Source: Nectonema munidae
Lineage: Eukaryota; Nematomorpha; Nectonematoida; Nectonematidae
Assembly (NCBI GenBank): GCA_030549495.1
Contig: JAUIRK010001038.1
Coordinates: 1 to 64,000 of the forward strand
Length of the DNA: 64,000 bases
Direction of reading: 5' to 3'
The position numbers and the translations under genes were made by a program. A model generated the notes under the pieces. It did not search any database. It worked only from the letters and a program-made list of their open reading frames with translations, and was not told the origin of the DNA. Below, piece by piece: positions 30,831-43,003 of the stretch (the stretch's first letter is position 1; every line of letters starts with the position of its first letter).

Positions 30831-30949
30831 GTGAAAAAGAAGTTCCTCTTTTACAAATGAAAAATATTTAAATTTATAGCTTATCATCTAGGATTACAAT
30901 TAACATTTAGCTAAGATGGGTAGGAAATCTTTTCTATAGTTTCCGAGCA

Positions 30950-33030
30950 CTAAAAATCCAACTCCCACAAGTTTGTTGTTGAAACCATCAAAGACAAAAA
31001 AAGATTTAATCATGGCTTCCTTCAAAGAACAACGCTTGCAAGCTTCGAAGTTCGTGGAATCCAGGCACTAAGAAACTTTACGTGTGTTTCGAAATTCGTA
31101 TTTTATAGCCAAGGAAGACCTGTCTTTCAAGAAACAAGGGAAAGTAATACAACTGCAAAAGTTAAATGGACTTGAAATGGGATCCTTACTGTACAGCGAT
31201 CATGTTTGCCAATTCTTATGTTCGACTCGCTGTAAAAGGAGATGTTCAGAATATATTTTGGAAGATGTCAGAGTTGAACAACACGACAGCTGACGCTATT
31301 TCCCAGACACTTTTTGATTCTTTCGTGCCTGCACTTGGTAGTGAAATACTCAAAAATAAACTCTTAGCTATTGGATCTGATGGCGCATCTGTGATGATTG
31401 CCCAAAAAGGCGGTCTCATCAAGAAGTCCTCTGAACTTATTAGTGTTCCTTATTTGCCATATTTTCATTGTGTTGCTCATAGACTTGAGCTCACTGTGCA
31501 TGGCGCTACAAGAAGTGTCACACAGGTAAATCACTTTACCATATTTTTAGACTCTACTCTACATTTTCACGCTCTCCCAAAAATCAGCGCTTGTTGAAGA
31601 GTGTCGCGATTGACTTGGAGTGTACACTCTGGAAAATCAGTAAGGTCTTTGATGTTAGGTGGTGCTTTTCTTCATTCTCAGCTGTTGACAGTGTATGGAA
31701 CTGTCAACAGCTTGGTTGGAGTGTATGGCTCTTCATGCTCTTTTTTCGAAATCAGATGCAAAGTTGCAGAAACTTGCGAATATCATGGAGCGTTTTCAAG
31801 TTGTTGAACAAATGCGTACCATCAAAGACTGTTTGTATGAATTTAAAACACTAAGCTTGAAGGTAAGATTTTTTTTTATAAAAATCTCTAACCTCTTTAT
31901 AAGTGCATGCGTACACAACCGAAATAGTCAATAGACCAGTTTAAGAACATAAAATTTTCAACTTTTTACTTTTTTGTTTCGATGCAAAAGCTTTCGGCTT
32001 TTTCATAAAGAGTCAAAAATTAAGCGTAGCAAGTTACACATCTTTGCATCATACGTACATTACAAGTTGTATTATTGAAAACTTTTCAATCGAGAGCGTT
32101 CATAAACAGGTGTATGTATAGGATAGGACACAATCATGTAGACGATTATCGGCGTCCTGCGGTTTTTGTTTTTCGCTTCAGCTTATATGAGCGTATACCA
32201 CACGGAACAATACTGGGCGGTGTGGGTAAACATTAAGAGATTACATCTTTAGATAATTAAATAAGTTTCATGATCTTTTCTATTAGTTTGTAACTTTGAC
32301 GAGAAAGGTGTTGGCGAAATTTTTTCACATGTGTTTATTTTTTTCAGATGCAAAAGGAAAACGCCACTTTAATATTCATTTGACAGAGATCCTTCGCCTT
32401 CGTAAAGTCTTGAAAGCCTACAAAGAAACGGGTGATTCCTTTAATCTTCCCTTTCTAATTTTCGCAACCAGTTAATCCAAGCTGTGATTGCCAATCTCAA
32501 TTGCAGATTTGACTCGAAGTTGTTGAATGACTGTGTGCACTTGGATCCCAAAAATTGGCCGAAAAAGGAAGAATAATTGGTAACTTATGAAGACAAGGAA
32601 ATCATGGATGTGGCTCGATTTTTCAAACAAGATGTGATGTCCACTGTATCTACCTTACGATATTTCAAATGTGGATATTTATCAACTGACTATGAAAGCT
32701 TTTTACAAGTTATTAATATATTCCCTGTTTCCACTGCTGAATGCGAACGTGGGTTTAGTGCGATGAATGACATATGTACATCAGAACGTAATCAGATGAG
32801 TAGCATGTGTTGCTGTTATTTTTCTGAAATATCAATGGACCCCCGATTTCACGCGTAGATTACAAAATACGTTCACACTTGGTTAAAAAACCATCGATCT
32901 GCAATCAGCCAAGATCGAAAGACAGATGATGTGTGTGCCTTGTCTTCCAAACACCTACTTTTTTCAACAAAGTGAATTTCGAAGAATTTTTCACCACTTT
33001 TTATGTTAAAATAAAGAACTCAGTTCTTGG
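30950..33030 (+). pseudogene. hAT transposase (KIAA1586-like), left part
   Basis: Broken frames give GSDGASVM (catalytic Asp region), YFHCVAHRLELTVHG (typical hAT), LQKLANIMERF and a C-terminal dimerisation domain at 32,580-32,972: VINIFPVSTAECERGF then SAMNDICTSERNQMSS. The gene ends with the ALSSKHLLFSTK tail near 32,970. Several frames and internal stops show it is dead. The sequence between about 31,870 and 32,350 is non-coding and may be an intron or an insertion. A second copy of the same family lies at 2.6-3.15 kb. Confidence 0.82.
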
Positions 33031-33059
33031 TTGAGAACTTCGGTTAATTTACCAGGATT

Positions 33060-36000
33060 TGTTTCTTTTTTTGTCAGGCAGTCAGCTATTTATATGTTAT
33101 GCCAGACCCAGTTTATCTCTTTCAATTCTAGTTTTTGCAGCATTTCTTTCAAAGTCTTCATGTCGATACGCAATCTTTTTTCCGGGACTTGAGTTGTTGA
33201 GTTAACATTGCTAATCAAAGATTGCCAATCTCCCATGAGATAGATGAGAATCACGACCATCGACAGGATTTCTTGCATTTGGGAAGCAAACAAATAGGAC
33301 GCTTCTGCTGTTTCCACTGCAGACATCGTCTCCGCTGCCAGCGTACTTTTACAGAACCTCCGCAGTCTTTTGCTTTGCAACCAAATGAGGTTCAGGATTC
33401 CATTTTCCCCCTTTAAGAAAATCAAGTATCCTCCTTGTGAGCTTCCATCAGGTAAATAGCCGAAGCTGGCATCTAAAAAGGTGACGATGTACCAGTTGTT
33501 AAGAGAACCTAAACAGTTATATGTTAAATTCACCTTATCACCCTTTAACTTTTGTTTTATTTTATTTGCGCACTTCAAATCTTTAACTCTTACACTTTTC
33601 ATTTTACCAAAAGATGTCAGGTCTACATTGTGTTGCTAACCACAAATATTTTTCGCAGACTTGTTTCAGGTCTTTCGCTTCATTTTCATCCACTTCATCA
33701 TCGTTGCTTCTCAAGTTGGATACATAGAAGTCTTTGATTTGAAATAATGGGCTAGGGACATTTGTATTCCTCCATTAGTGTTGATTTCAACTCCAAGATA
33801 CTTTAGAGAAAGGCTTTGTCTATCCAATCATCCACATGACAGGCAATCGTTCCATGCACTATGCAGTACATTTTCGTTTATCAAATAAAAAAACGCGTTA
33901 TCGTAGCTTGCGATCTTAATATCGAGTTTTACCATCATTTTTTTCAGTAGACATAACTTTTGTGTTCTTGCTTCAGGTGGGGGATGGAGGTAAATCTTCC
34001 TTTCAATAGATTCTCCTTGCAGGTATGCACTTTTTATGTCCAACTGTCTAAGTGGCCATCTCTTGCTTACAGCAATGCTAAGGAGAATTCGAATTTTTTT
34101 CACACGTTGGTGAATCAGTCACTTCTGAGCTCCTCTCTTCACACCCACGGGCGCAAAGTCTTGCTTTTCTTTCTGATTTACCATCTTTTTGCTTCTTTGT
34201 AAAAACCCATCACGTTGAAATTCGTTGTTGTCCTTAATCTTCCACTTCAACATAAGATTGCATCACCTTTCATTTCGCAAGTTCTAACTCTTTTGCTTCT
34301 TCGAAGAGTGTCTCTTTTTTGGTAAACATGCGAGAATTTTCTTCAACAATTTCGCATTCTTCTACGTCATCTTTGAAACTGACATACTTTTCGCTTCCAT
34401 CTTCATCTTTCACATTCAAATACTGTCAATTTCTTTTGGTAGTTGCTCTTGCCCATCACTTTGGCTAACTTCTTTTCATCAGAGTTGGAGAGTTTTACTT
34501 CACTTTATTGCCTTTCTCGGGGAGTTTTATATCATTTTCACTTGAGCTTAGATTGTCCTGCTGTTCATCACTTTCAGTACCCTGAGTTTCTTCATTGTCA
34601 CAGCAAGGCCTTAGTTTGCACGGATGTACTATCAGGTATGCTCCTCCATGTTTTATCAATATTTGCTTGCCGTCGATACCAAGAATCTTTGCTGGACCTT
34701 GCCAAATCGAAGAAAAGTCTCTTTTGTAGTAGACATGTTTTCCAGTGCAGAAAATATGATCTGAATATGATCGTGTCTTCTTTTGTAAAGCTCTTTTTAT
34801 CGTTTCTGCAGCCTCCAATCTAACAAACTCCTCTCTTGCTTTATGTAGCGTGATTAAGTTATCTCTAACCATCATGCTGTAGAAATTTGGATCATTTTGG
34901 GTTCTTTCCAAAAACAAGTACATTTGGACTGAAACCGTAGACATTTGCTAGTCCATTTCTTGTAGCCACAGCCCAGTGTATCGCTATGTCTATATCTATA
35001 TTTCCTTCATCCATCAGTTTTTCGACTGATTCTGCAAGCAAGTGATTGTTCTTTTCTATCATTCCGTTTGACCATGGTGATTCAGCGGCAGTTGTTTTGA
35101 TAGTTATATTGAATTTGTTGCAGAGATCTCGAAACTCTTGGTTGTTGAATTCTCCTCCATTGTCTGACAGAAAAATTTCTAGACCTCCAAACATTCTGAT
35201 TCAATTTGCGAAAATCGCTTTAATTTTCTTCTTTGCTTTTGTTTTTTATTCGAATTGCTTGGCAGTACCTTGTTGCGTGATCTATCATATGCAAAACTTT
35301 CACGACAGGTTTCAAATCTTTCAAGTCCATAGCGACGACTTGATTGAAGGAAGAGGCCAAGGGAAACGAAACGATGGGGCTGGAGGGAGTCCTTTTATAT
35401 CGCCTGTACGTCTCACACCTCTGGCTAATATCTTCGAGCTTGGTGAACACTATTGGATTCTTTATTCCAGCTTTTGTTAACAAGTCTTTTAGTTTGATGT
35501 ATGCTGGGTGACAAAATTGCTTGTGCAACTTCAGTAGAGCTTCTTCTATCTTTTCTGATTTCAAATTTTCTATGGGAACAGAAAAAAAATATATTATTTT
35601 TCACAATGTTCTCATCTCTTCTGGTTAGAGAACAAAATAGTGATCTGATCTTGAGACTTGTAAGGGAATAACTCTACCTAAAAGAAAAAGTTTATCATGT
35701 ACAAAAAAGTCTTAGCTGGAAAGCTAAGACTCCTTCAGGCAAGTTCATAGCGCTGGATTTGCACTCGCTATAGTTCCTTTCAAATGCGACTATGAAATCA
35801 CTCATTTGGACTCCTTTTGTTCGGCGATAGTGGATAAATTGTCTCCAGGATAGAAAAGCTAAGTTTTTGTCCTTTTCGTGCAAGTCATCTAACTTTTTCA
35901 GGATTTCATCAATCCCGCTTTCACTGTTGATGATGTCGACGTCTAACTCAAGAGGTCTCGAAAAGTTGAAGGATCGGGAAGGGAGAGGATAAGAGCGCTG

Positions 36001-36088
36001 CCCTGCATCATTTTGTCTAGATCCGTGAGGTGTTGCCATATTTTCAGCTGCTTTTTCCACTGCTCGTAAAGTTCTTCTTATCCATTAT
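33060..36088 (-). mobile_element. Copia-type LTR retrotransposon fossil
   Basis: Minus-strand pieces follow the Copia order: gag-like (about 36.06-35.70 kb), integrase zinc finger and core (about 35.56-34.50 kb), reverse transcriptase (about 34.10-33.83 kb, with LDIKSAYLQGE) and RNase H (about 33.60-33.09 kb, with STLAAETMSAVETAEA). Integrase before reverse transcriptase is the Copia hallmark. No LTRs are seen at either edge. The element is broken in at least five places and looks old. It lies inside a hAT element whose tail resumes at about 36,089. Confidence 0.85.
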
Positions 36089-36377
36089 CAAGTAGGCCAT
36101 TCAATAATATAGCCTAACCCATATTCATAAGAATTCTCACTGACACTTTTTTGATCTATAGAACGTATGGTATCCATCTCAAAATGTAGGCAGTGTAGTA
36201 TCATGTAGCTTTTGACATTCATACAAGCACGTGACTTTTATTTGAGATTTTGATCTCTTTTGTAGAAGTAGACCTCATGGGACGTTCCCTACAACGTTTG
36301 TGTATTTCTATGTGAGGGGTGACTCCACACAGCAGAGCATCCCCCCTCCCCGTCAAAATTTTCTACTTCGCACCCTG
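36089..36377 (+). mobile_element. hAT element, right end after the Copia insertion
   Basis: CATTCAATAATATAGCCTAA onwards matches the non-coding tail of the 2.6-kb hAT copy (2937-3150). It ends with CTACTTCGCACCCTG, whose complement CAGGGTGCGAAGTAG is a normal hAT terminus. The matching left terminus near 30.9 kb was not found. Confidence 0.7.
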
Positions 36378-36473
36378 AACGAGACTTTTTAAAAATGAGG
36401 AAATCTGACTAAAAAATATGAAATTACTCTTTTAGATATAAATCATAATTTACAGACTGTTAGAGCTTTTGGC

Positions 36474-37076
36474 GTGAATAGAATATCATCATACATAGAA
36501 GATATTTGCATTGAGGATTTAGCCAAAGTCTTTAATATGTCTCCAAATGAGTTGAAGTATCCAAAAGGTGAAATAGAGCTTCTAATAAGGGTTGATTTTG
36601 CGTTTTTACATCCATCTCCACAGTCTTATCATCAAAATTTAATACTTTCAGAGTCGTTGTTGGGTAGGACTGTTTGGGGAAAATTAGATAGTACAGCCGA
36701 GTATGTAAATGCGTTTAACTTCCATGTAAATGTTAAATTTATGGAAGACTTCTTTAGCACAGAAGCGATGGGGATGGAATGTTTGCCTAAATGTGGAAGC
36801 TGTAAATTCGAAACATGTGCTTCAAATTCAAATAAATTTACATTGCAGGAGGAGAAAGAAATGTACACGATTGATAAAAATTTGATTTTAGACAAAAATA
36901 AAAATGTATGGAAAACAAATTATCCATGGAAACGGGATCCGAATGAACTACACAATAACCGAGATTACGTATTTAAAAGATTAGCCACGGAAAAAAGACT
37001 TATGAAAATGGGTACCTTTTTTTGTAAGGCCTACAATGAGGAAATAGAAGGAATAATATCACTGGTGTGGTAGTTG
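36474..37076 (+). pseudogene. BEL/Pao retrotransposon pol fragment
   Basis: An open 199-codon stretch with the conserved BEL/Pao region between protease and reverse transcriptase: ELLIRVDFAFLHPSPQ, FFSTEAMGMECLPKCGSC and the YPWKRDPNELHNN motif followed by ATEKRLMKMG. It is only a part of the pol gene. Another BEL/Pao piece and an LTR lie at 41.49-42.42 kb on the same strand and could be the far end of the same insertion. Fossil. Confidence 0.82.
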
Positions 37077-37149
37077 TTACAAAAGTACACACAGATTAGA
37101 AAGGGCCCGTGTATTACATTCCACATTGAGAAGTCTTACGTCTTAAAAG

Positions 37150-37980
37150 TCAAACTATTCCATTGCGAAACTTTTCTTGGTTACATCAACTTACATCAGG
37201 TTATTCACGACCAAGGCAAATAATGTATTGGCAAAAAGATGATGATACAGTTTGTAATGTTGTTGCCAGTCAAATGTCAAGGAAGCGATTTGAAGATATA
37301 AAATCGTGTTGCATTTTTGCAACAATGATATTTTGAAGGAAAAAAAAATTATCCAAAATAAGACCCCTTCAAAACCTCCTGAATACATCCTTGAAACAGT
37401 TAGGATTTTTAGCTGAAAAATTTTCGATTGATGGACAGATGGTTCTTTACTAGGGTATGAATTCATCTAAGATGTACATGAAAAGTAAGCCAATAAAATT
37501 TGGATACAAAAACTGGGTAATGGCTTAGTCTGATGGTTTCCCTTTTTATTTTATAACATACACTGGCGCTTCAGATCGAGAAGACAGAAATTTGCCTCTT
37601 GGTACTGAAATTGTTCTGAAGATGATATCACTTCTTAGTGACGTTGAAAGTCATTATGTAATTTTCGATAATTTTTTTACGTCCTAAGACCTTTTGACAG
37701 TTTTGCGAGAAAAAAGTATATGAGCGATGAGAAAGGTCAGAGAAAATAGAATGTCGAAGTGTACATTCAACAAAGCTAGCGTAATAAAAAGAGAAAAAAG
37801 TAGGGGATTTAGTGAAACTTTTGCGATGGAGAAGTTTCGATTGTTCAAGGGTGGGATAATCGAGTTGTTTATCTAACTTCCAATTTTTGGAAAGCAGGTA
37901 AAGTGGATAAAATAAAGAGGTATAGTCAAAAAGAAAAAACATATTTTTGTTTCGTCTCCTGATTGTTTTAGCTTTTTTTT
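37150..37980 (+). pseudogene. Decayed piggyBac transposase, second copy
   Basis: Broken plus-strand frames match piggyBac in order: FLGYINL and SRPRQIMYWQKDD near 37,170-37,240, MSRKRFEDIKSC at about 37,277, SKMYMKSKPIKFGYKNWVMA near 37,470, YVIFDNFFTS (second catalytic Asp) near 37,655-37,685, then VYLTSNFWKAGKVDKIKRYS near 37,870. It stops before the third Asp region. There are many in-frame stops (for example in VMA-stop-SDGFPF at about 37,528) and frameshifts. It is a different lineage from the 6-7 kb copy: DNFFTS here, DNCFTS there. Confidence 0.82.
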
Positions 37981-38336
37981 AATAAATAAAAACTTCCTTT
38001 TCTTTGTTTTTTTTGCAAAAAAAATTGAAATTGATTCTTTTGTTTTTGATAGTAGCACTTGAGTCCAATATTCCTATATAGGAACATCATAAACTTTTCT
38101 AAAATTTTTCAACTTTTAAAACTCAAAATCGTTCATTAAGATGTATTTTGGGTTATTTTGAGAGTTTTTTATTATATTGAAAACTTACTTTGGTATAAAT
38201 AAAAAGTCTTCTTCAGCTTTAAGTTATTGTAACTGCTCTCCAAAAAGAATTTTTTTTATGAATTTTATAAATATTTATAAGTAGGGTTCATTTTCTCGAA
38301 ATCATCAATTTGAAGTTTATTTTTTACAATGATATA
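37981..38336. other. No gene seen
   Basis: AT-rich flank between the piggyBac remnant and the Merlin element; ends in the AAAAACTT target copy. Confidence 0.45.
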
Positions 38337-38383
38337 AAAAACTTGGATCAAGTAAAGATGAGCACTCCCTGTTTCTACGGCGG

Positions 38384-38520
38384 TGCTTATCTTTACTTGC
38401 TTACGGGGGTGTGCTTATCTTTACTTGCTTACGGGGTGCTTATCTTTACTTGCTTACGGGGGTGTGCTTATCTTTACTTGCTTACGGGGGTGTGCTTATC
38501 TTTACTTGTTTATTTATGAA
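38384..38520 (+). repeat. Minisatellite of 28 bp inside Merlin, derived from its own terminus
   Basis: TGCTTATCTTTACTTGCTTA starts at 38,384, 38,412, 38,437, 38,465 and 38,493 (spacings 28, 25, 28, 28). It differs by one base from the right-terminus word TGCTCATCTTTACTTG, so the array is built from TIR sequence. More single copies (GCCTATCTTTACTTA near 39,067) lie near the right end. Confidence 0.9.
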
Positions 38521-38631
38521 AAACAGAATTGCCTGCAAATATATTGCAGAATTTTTCAAAATGAGAACGAAAAATCATTATCAAAAAATGACAAAACTTT
38601 TCTCCTCGCTTTTTTTTTATATTTTTTATTA

Positions 38632-38962
38632 GGATTTAAATGTAGTTGTGCCTGGATCATTCATAGTGATCAATGGAAAGGATACAGGAACATTCAGAGA
38701 GACTTTGGACTTACGCATTATACTGTTAACCGCTCATTGAATTTTATTGAAAGGACTACAGGCGTTCATACATAAGCAATGGAAAGCTATTGAAACAAAT
38801 ACAAAAAAAAATAAAACAAATGATCGGATGTAAAAGAGAATTTCTGAACTCTTATTTGCATGAATTCATGTGGAACGAACGAAACAAGTACGGCAAATTT
38901 CATAGATTTTGTAACACTATTGCAGCACAATATCAATTTGATTAAACTTAATAATAAATTTG
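38632..38962 (+). pseudogene. Merlin transposase C-terminal remnant
   Basis: CAWIIHSDQWKGYRNIQRDF followed by HYTVNRSLNFIERTTGVHT matches the DDE domain of ISXO2/Merlin transposases: Asp in HSDQW, then VNxSxxF and TGVHT. A stop follows TGVHT at 38,773-38,775, and the expected C-terminal helix reads on in disrupted form. The N-terminal half is gone. Confidence 0.85.
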
Positions 38963-39209
38963 TCATTTCAATATATAATTTTATTTTCTAATATAACCAT
39001 ATCAATATTATTAAATTTGATCCTATATTTTTATTTTTTTTCTAATTTATTCTGTTAGTTAAAATTGGGAATGCCTATCTTTACTTATTAAAAATCGTGG
39101 GTGCTTTTAGTCATTTTTGGGAGTGCTCATCTTTACTTGATCCAAAAACTTTAACAACAAAAAATTTTAGGAATGAAAAACACGTCATTTATATCATGTT
39201 CCTCTAGAG

Positions 39210-39860
39210 CAGTGTTTCCAAAACTTTTTTTCTCAGGGAACCCTATTTGATTATCACACAAAATAACGGAACCCTTTATTACCTTTTTTTTTTTAAATTT
39301 TTTTTTATTTATTTAAACATACGAAAAATGAAGAATACATATAAGAGGAAAAAAACAAAAAACACAAATACATTTGAAACAAATTTTTTTCAACAAATAA
39401 AGCCTCAGTGAGATTTATGCAACTGTTTTTTCAACTTCAGAATTTTTTTGAAAATTTGGCTTGATACTCGATAACTGAATTCTCATGTCTGACGAAGCAT
39501 TCAGTCTATTACGGCACTTGGTCTTCGTATTCGCATATTTTGAAAAATCAGATTCTCACAATATGTTGTCGTAAAAGGTAGAAGAGTTCTTATGGCTCTG
39601 ATACTTCTGGATACTCTTCAAGATTACCCCAAAAAAATATCTAAAGGCACTTCAGTAAATTTATTCTTTAAATCAGAATCAGCTTGGATTTCCATTAATT
39701 TTTCGTATTCCAATGATGAAAATCCTGTTGGTTTTTTTAATTTTATAAATGTACCCAATAATGTTCTTTGTTGTCTAAATTAGGAAAATATTCAGTAAGA
39801 GAAGTCGATAAACTGTTTAGGTGACATTTTATTTCATGTATTGATTTTTGACTTCTCCCA
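39210..39860 (-). pseudogene. 3' end of a hAT element (ZBED5/FAM200-like)
   Basis: On the minus strand the peptide SDFSKYANTKTKCRNRLNAS then SDMRIQLSSIKPNFQK, ending at a stop near 39,418, is the standard C-terminus of this hAT lineage. The following 3' sequence has GGGTTCCCTGAGAAA and ends with GTTTTGGAAACACTG at 39,210, a hAT terminus. Upstream coding (to about 39,860) is frameshifted. The 5' half is missing. Confidence 0.78.
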
Positions 39861-39959
39861 TTTCGGGTGAAGTTCACGCTTTATTTGTCAAAAAAAATAG
39901 AAACAATATTGTTTGTAAAATGAAATATACACACAGAAAGTAAGGGTGGGTGGGTGGGA

Positions 39960-41060
39960 AGTGATGTAGGGCGAGAATAAAAATAAAAGTGAATTCTCCA
40001 GGTGGTGCTTGCTGTATACATACTCATGGTATACTTTCAGATCCTGGAGAGTTCATCTGCTGGATTATTCCTGGAAGCCACGTATTTGAGTCTTTTCTTT
40101 AGCGACTTGATCATCCCCGTGGCACCAGTTAATCTTTAGAAGTAGCTGGTAGAACGTTGTCGTTCGATCCGAAGGACATTAAGCTCCCCAATGCAGCTGT
40201 TGAGTCGGAAAAAATTACTTTGCAGTTTTCCACCAGCATGTTCGTTAGGACTATTGCGAGGCATTCCATAATTGCAACACTGTGGGAATTTTTCATTACG
40301 ATTGCTAAGTCATTGTTTTCCCATTTTATGCCGATTTGATTTGGAGTAGCATCGCAAAAGACGTAACTGGAACAGTCAAAGGTAGTTGCCTCTGACTGGA
40401 TAGTTGATCAATATACCTTGTTTTGCACATTTGTATAAGCGTTTGAATAGGCGAAATTTACTTCTCACATAGCCACAGTAGTACTGTATAAATCCTGTGA
40501 GTCTTTCAAATGTTTTCGTCCCATTCCAATCGCTCCATACTAGTGCAGGAAGAAGGATAAGAGCTGCTTTGACTTTTTCCTTGATTCGATCTTCGATCAG
40601 TATCTTTCTTTTTTCCAGGTCGATAATTACTCCCAGATACTTAAGTTTCTAGGTTGGGAATGTAGAGCTTTTTGAGAAATTTACTTTAATGTTATGCTTT
40701 GCCGCGAATTCAAGGAATCTTTCGTTGGTTTCGGCACTATCTTTCGAGGGTGTAGTCAAGATTAAAATATCATCTATGTAAGCGAGGATCTTTATCTCCA
40801 TTTTTTGTTTGCCTTCAAAAGTAGCGAGAATTTTCTTCAGGACCAATTGGAGGATTCCTGGGACGAATGATGCTCCCATTGGGAGTCTGTTGAAGGATTA
40901 TGCGTCATCACCTACTTTGAAGGAAAATAGTGAGCGATATTTAGGATGAATCGTGACTCCATAGAAAGCATTGGATATGTCATAGGAAGTCATGTATCTC
41001 CATTTTTCATTTAGGAGACTCAATTGCGGAGGAGACGATAGTGATCATGCCTCTCCTGCA
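39960..41060 (-). mobile_element. LTR-type or DIRS-type reverse transcriptase fossil
   Basis: The minus strand holds reverse transcriptase parts: DISNAFYG-like region near 41.0 kb, LPMGASFVPGILQ and the active site LAYIDDILI at 40.88-40.65 kb, then connection/RNase H-like sequence down to about 40.0 kb (ASRNNPADELSR near 40,085). The style fits Ty3/Gypsy or DIRS elements; I cannot decide. No terminal repeats are seen. It is broken in at least three places and is a fossil. Confidence 0.72.
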
Positions 41061-41490
41061 AAGAGTTCCTTGGTGAAAGAAAAATCTTGAAGGTGATTTA
41101 CCTTTAAATTTTATTATTCATTTTTAAATGATTCAAAAAACATTTTTCGTAGAAATATTTTAAGCCTGATAAATGAAATATTTGATCCTATTTATTTTCT
41201 TGCTCCATATGTTTTCACTGTCAAAAAGAGCTGAGGGGTGCAGAATAAAAAATTAAAAAAAGTCATCACCCTAGTGCATATATAAGGTACTATTTAAAAA
41301 AAATAGAACAGTGTTTTGTCGATTAATTAGCGGGAAAACAAAATTATGGTCATAAAAAGATGTTTTAACCATAGTAAGGGGCGAACTACAGGGCGCTGTT
41401 TTAGCCAAAAGATTGGCCAAATTCATATGAAACTCCATAATTAAATTTGATAGGATTCTTTTCATGATAGATTCAAGGGTGGTATACTAA
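41061..41490. other. No gene seen
   Basis: AT-rich sequence between the reverse transcriptase fossil and the BEL/Pao piece. No similarity recognised. Confidence 0.4.
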
Positions 41491-41990
41491 ATGATTCTTG
41501 AAAATCCGTATAAATTCGACACCTTTGTGTCATACAGATTAGGTGAGATACACTCTTTTACTAGTTCGAAACAGTGGTATTTTGTACATAGTAAACATAA
41601 TATAGGGGATATATTAACAAAAAAGACGATGCCCAATATAGGAGAACATTCGGAATGGCAACTTGGACCAAAAATTTTGTACACTAGTCGTGACGAGTGG
41701 CCAATTCAAAATTTAGAGCCTGTTGAAAAAGAAAATGTTTATTTTGTTAAAAATTCAAGAGATATTTGTAGCTATATGGTTCCTGGAAAATATGAAACAT
41801 ACGAAATGCTTATAAATGTTACATTCAGAGTATTAGAACTGGTAAACCCCACCAGGGGATGGTGGAAGCGATTTTTCAATAAAAATATAAGCAACGCCCA
41901 AAAGGCTTTTTTGCCCCATCATATCTATTCGTAGCGTAGTGAAACTAGAATCAGTGCAAAGCAAACTTCGCTTACTATTCCAAGGAGGAA
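41491..41990 (+). pseudogene. BEL/Pao pol fragment before the 3' LTR
   Basis: The open stretch has SYRLGEIHSFTSSKQWYFV, HNIGDILTKKTMPN and WQLGPKIL, the typical end of RNase H and linker to integrase in BEL/Pao Pol. It is followed by a purine-rich tract (AAGGAGGAA at 41,982-41,990) directly before the LTR. The integrase domain itself is not present. Fossil. Confidence 0.82.
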
Positions 41991-42422
41991 TGTAACATCA
42001 TTATGTTGTGTAAATATTCAACATTCATCTAATTCATCAAATTACCATCAATCCTACTGGACCTTTGATCATTTAACCACATGTACATCACAACTTTCAC
42101 ACACACATGCAAACCATCCAAGGTTATTCAATTCACGATGTACACTACCTGAAGCCACAATTCTGTAAATTGACATTAACTCGCATCACATTGCCAACAT
42201 AACATTATATAACACAAACATCCTGAAGATGGCCACTAATCGAAGATCTCAACTCAAGCCCAGCATCATCACCACTCTGCAACAGTTCTCACTACTACAG
42301 CTCACTCCAAGACATACGGAGATAGCGCCAAAGAGCTTCCAATCCTAGTTCAGAGTTGGTCTGGCATCTTTTGGAGATCCACGATTGCCGTCAATAAATT
42401 TTCTTATTAACATTTTGTTACA
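41991..42422 (+). repeat. BEL/Pao 3' LTR
   Basis: Starts TGTAACATCATTATG directly after a polypurine tract and ends with ATTTTGTTACA, so the ends are TGTAAC and GTTACA, the usual inverted TG...CA form. AATAAA at about 42,392 is a likely polyadenylation signal. About 432 bp. No second LTR copy is seen in the window, so its age cannot be estimated from LTR divergence. Confidence 0.72.
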
Positions 42423-42575
42423 ATATACCGTCTCACGTCGGAATGAGGCAAGGTTCGGGAAAAGCCTACTGAATCCTCTTAATCATTGATATCAGCAAAT
42501 CTCTTATAAATCATTATCATGATTTTTTGCGACCCCAAGAATATTACTTGCCGACACCAGGGTTGGGAACCCATG

Positions 42576-43003
42576 CAGCGGCGAATCTAGAAATTGGAAT
42601 TAGGGGGCGGATTTTACTAAACCAGAACTCAAATTTCAAGCATATAAATTTTAGTTTTATCAAAATTTTTAAAACAAAAAGAATGAGAGCATTAAAATGA
42701 TCCTCATTCATTGAACTGTGATGTGAATTGTTGGGGTAAAACTTGATGTGATTAAATAATAAATTTACAAAAAAAATTGGACAATATAAAATTAATAAGT
42801 GTCACACTTAACTACGATTGAAACATAAAAAACTTTTTAGGGCTTCTCACTTTAGAGAAAGATTGAATCTAAAAAACGAGTAGCAGAAATCATCATAATA
42901 TTTGAGTTCTACGAAAAAAATTAGATCAAGTAATTGTGGCAATGCAATTTGGGAGAGGGGCGTACGCCGTTTTCCCACCCCTTTTAAATCCGCCAGGGCC
43001 ATG
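42576..43003. mobile_element. Possible hAT-type MITE
   Basis: Left end CAGCGGCGAATCTAGAA followed by a G run, right end with CCACCCCTTTTAAATCCGCC, which is roughly its complement. Flanks CCCATG and GCCATG could be a decayed target duplication. No coding. Confidence 0.4.

Larger units (their letters stand above)
38345..39143 (+). mobile_element. Merlin element with TIRs and 8-bp target duplication
   Basis: GGATCAAGTAAAGATGAGCA (from 38,345) and its exact complement ending at 39,143 form 25-bp terminal inverted repeats. Both sides are flanked by AAAAACTT (38,337-38,344 and 39,144-39,151), an 8-bp target duplication as Merlin elements make. Inside is the end of a transposase of the ISXO2/IS1016 kind. 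Total 799 bp, shorter than autonomous Merlins, so internally deleted. Confidence 0.9.

Noticed and set aside
34443-35480. Plus-strand open frames of 126 and 144 codons
   Set aside because: They lie opposite Copia integrase-region coding and show no family resemblance.
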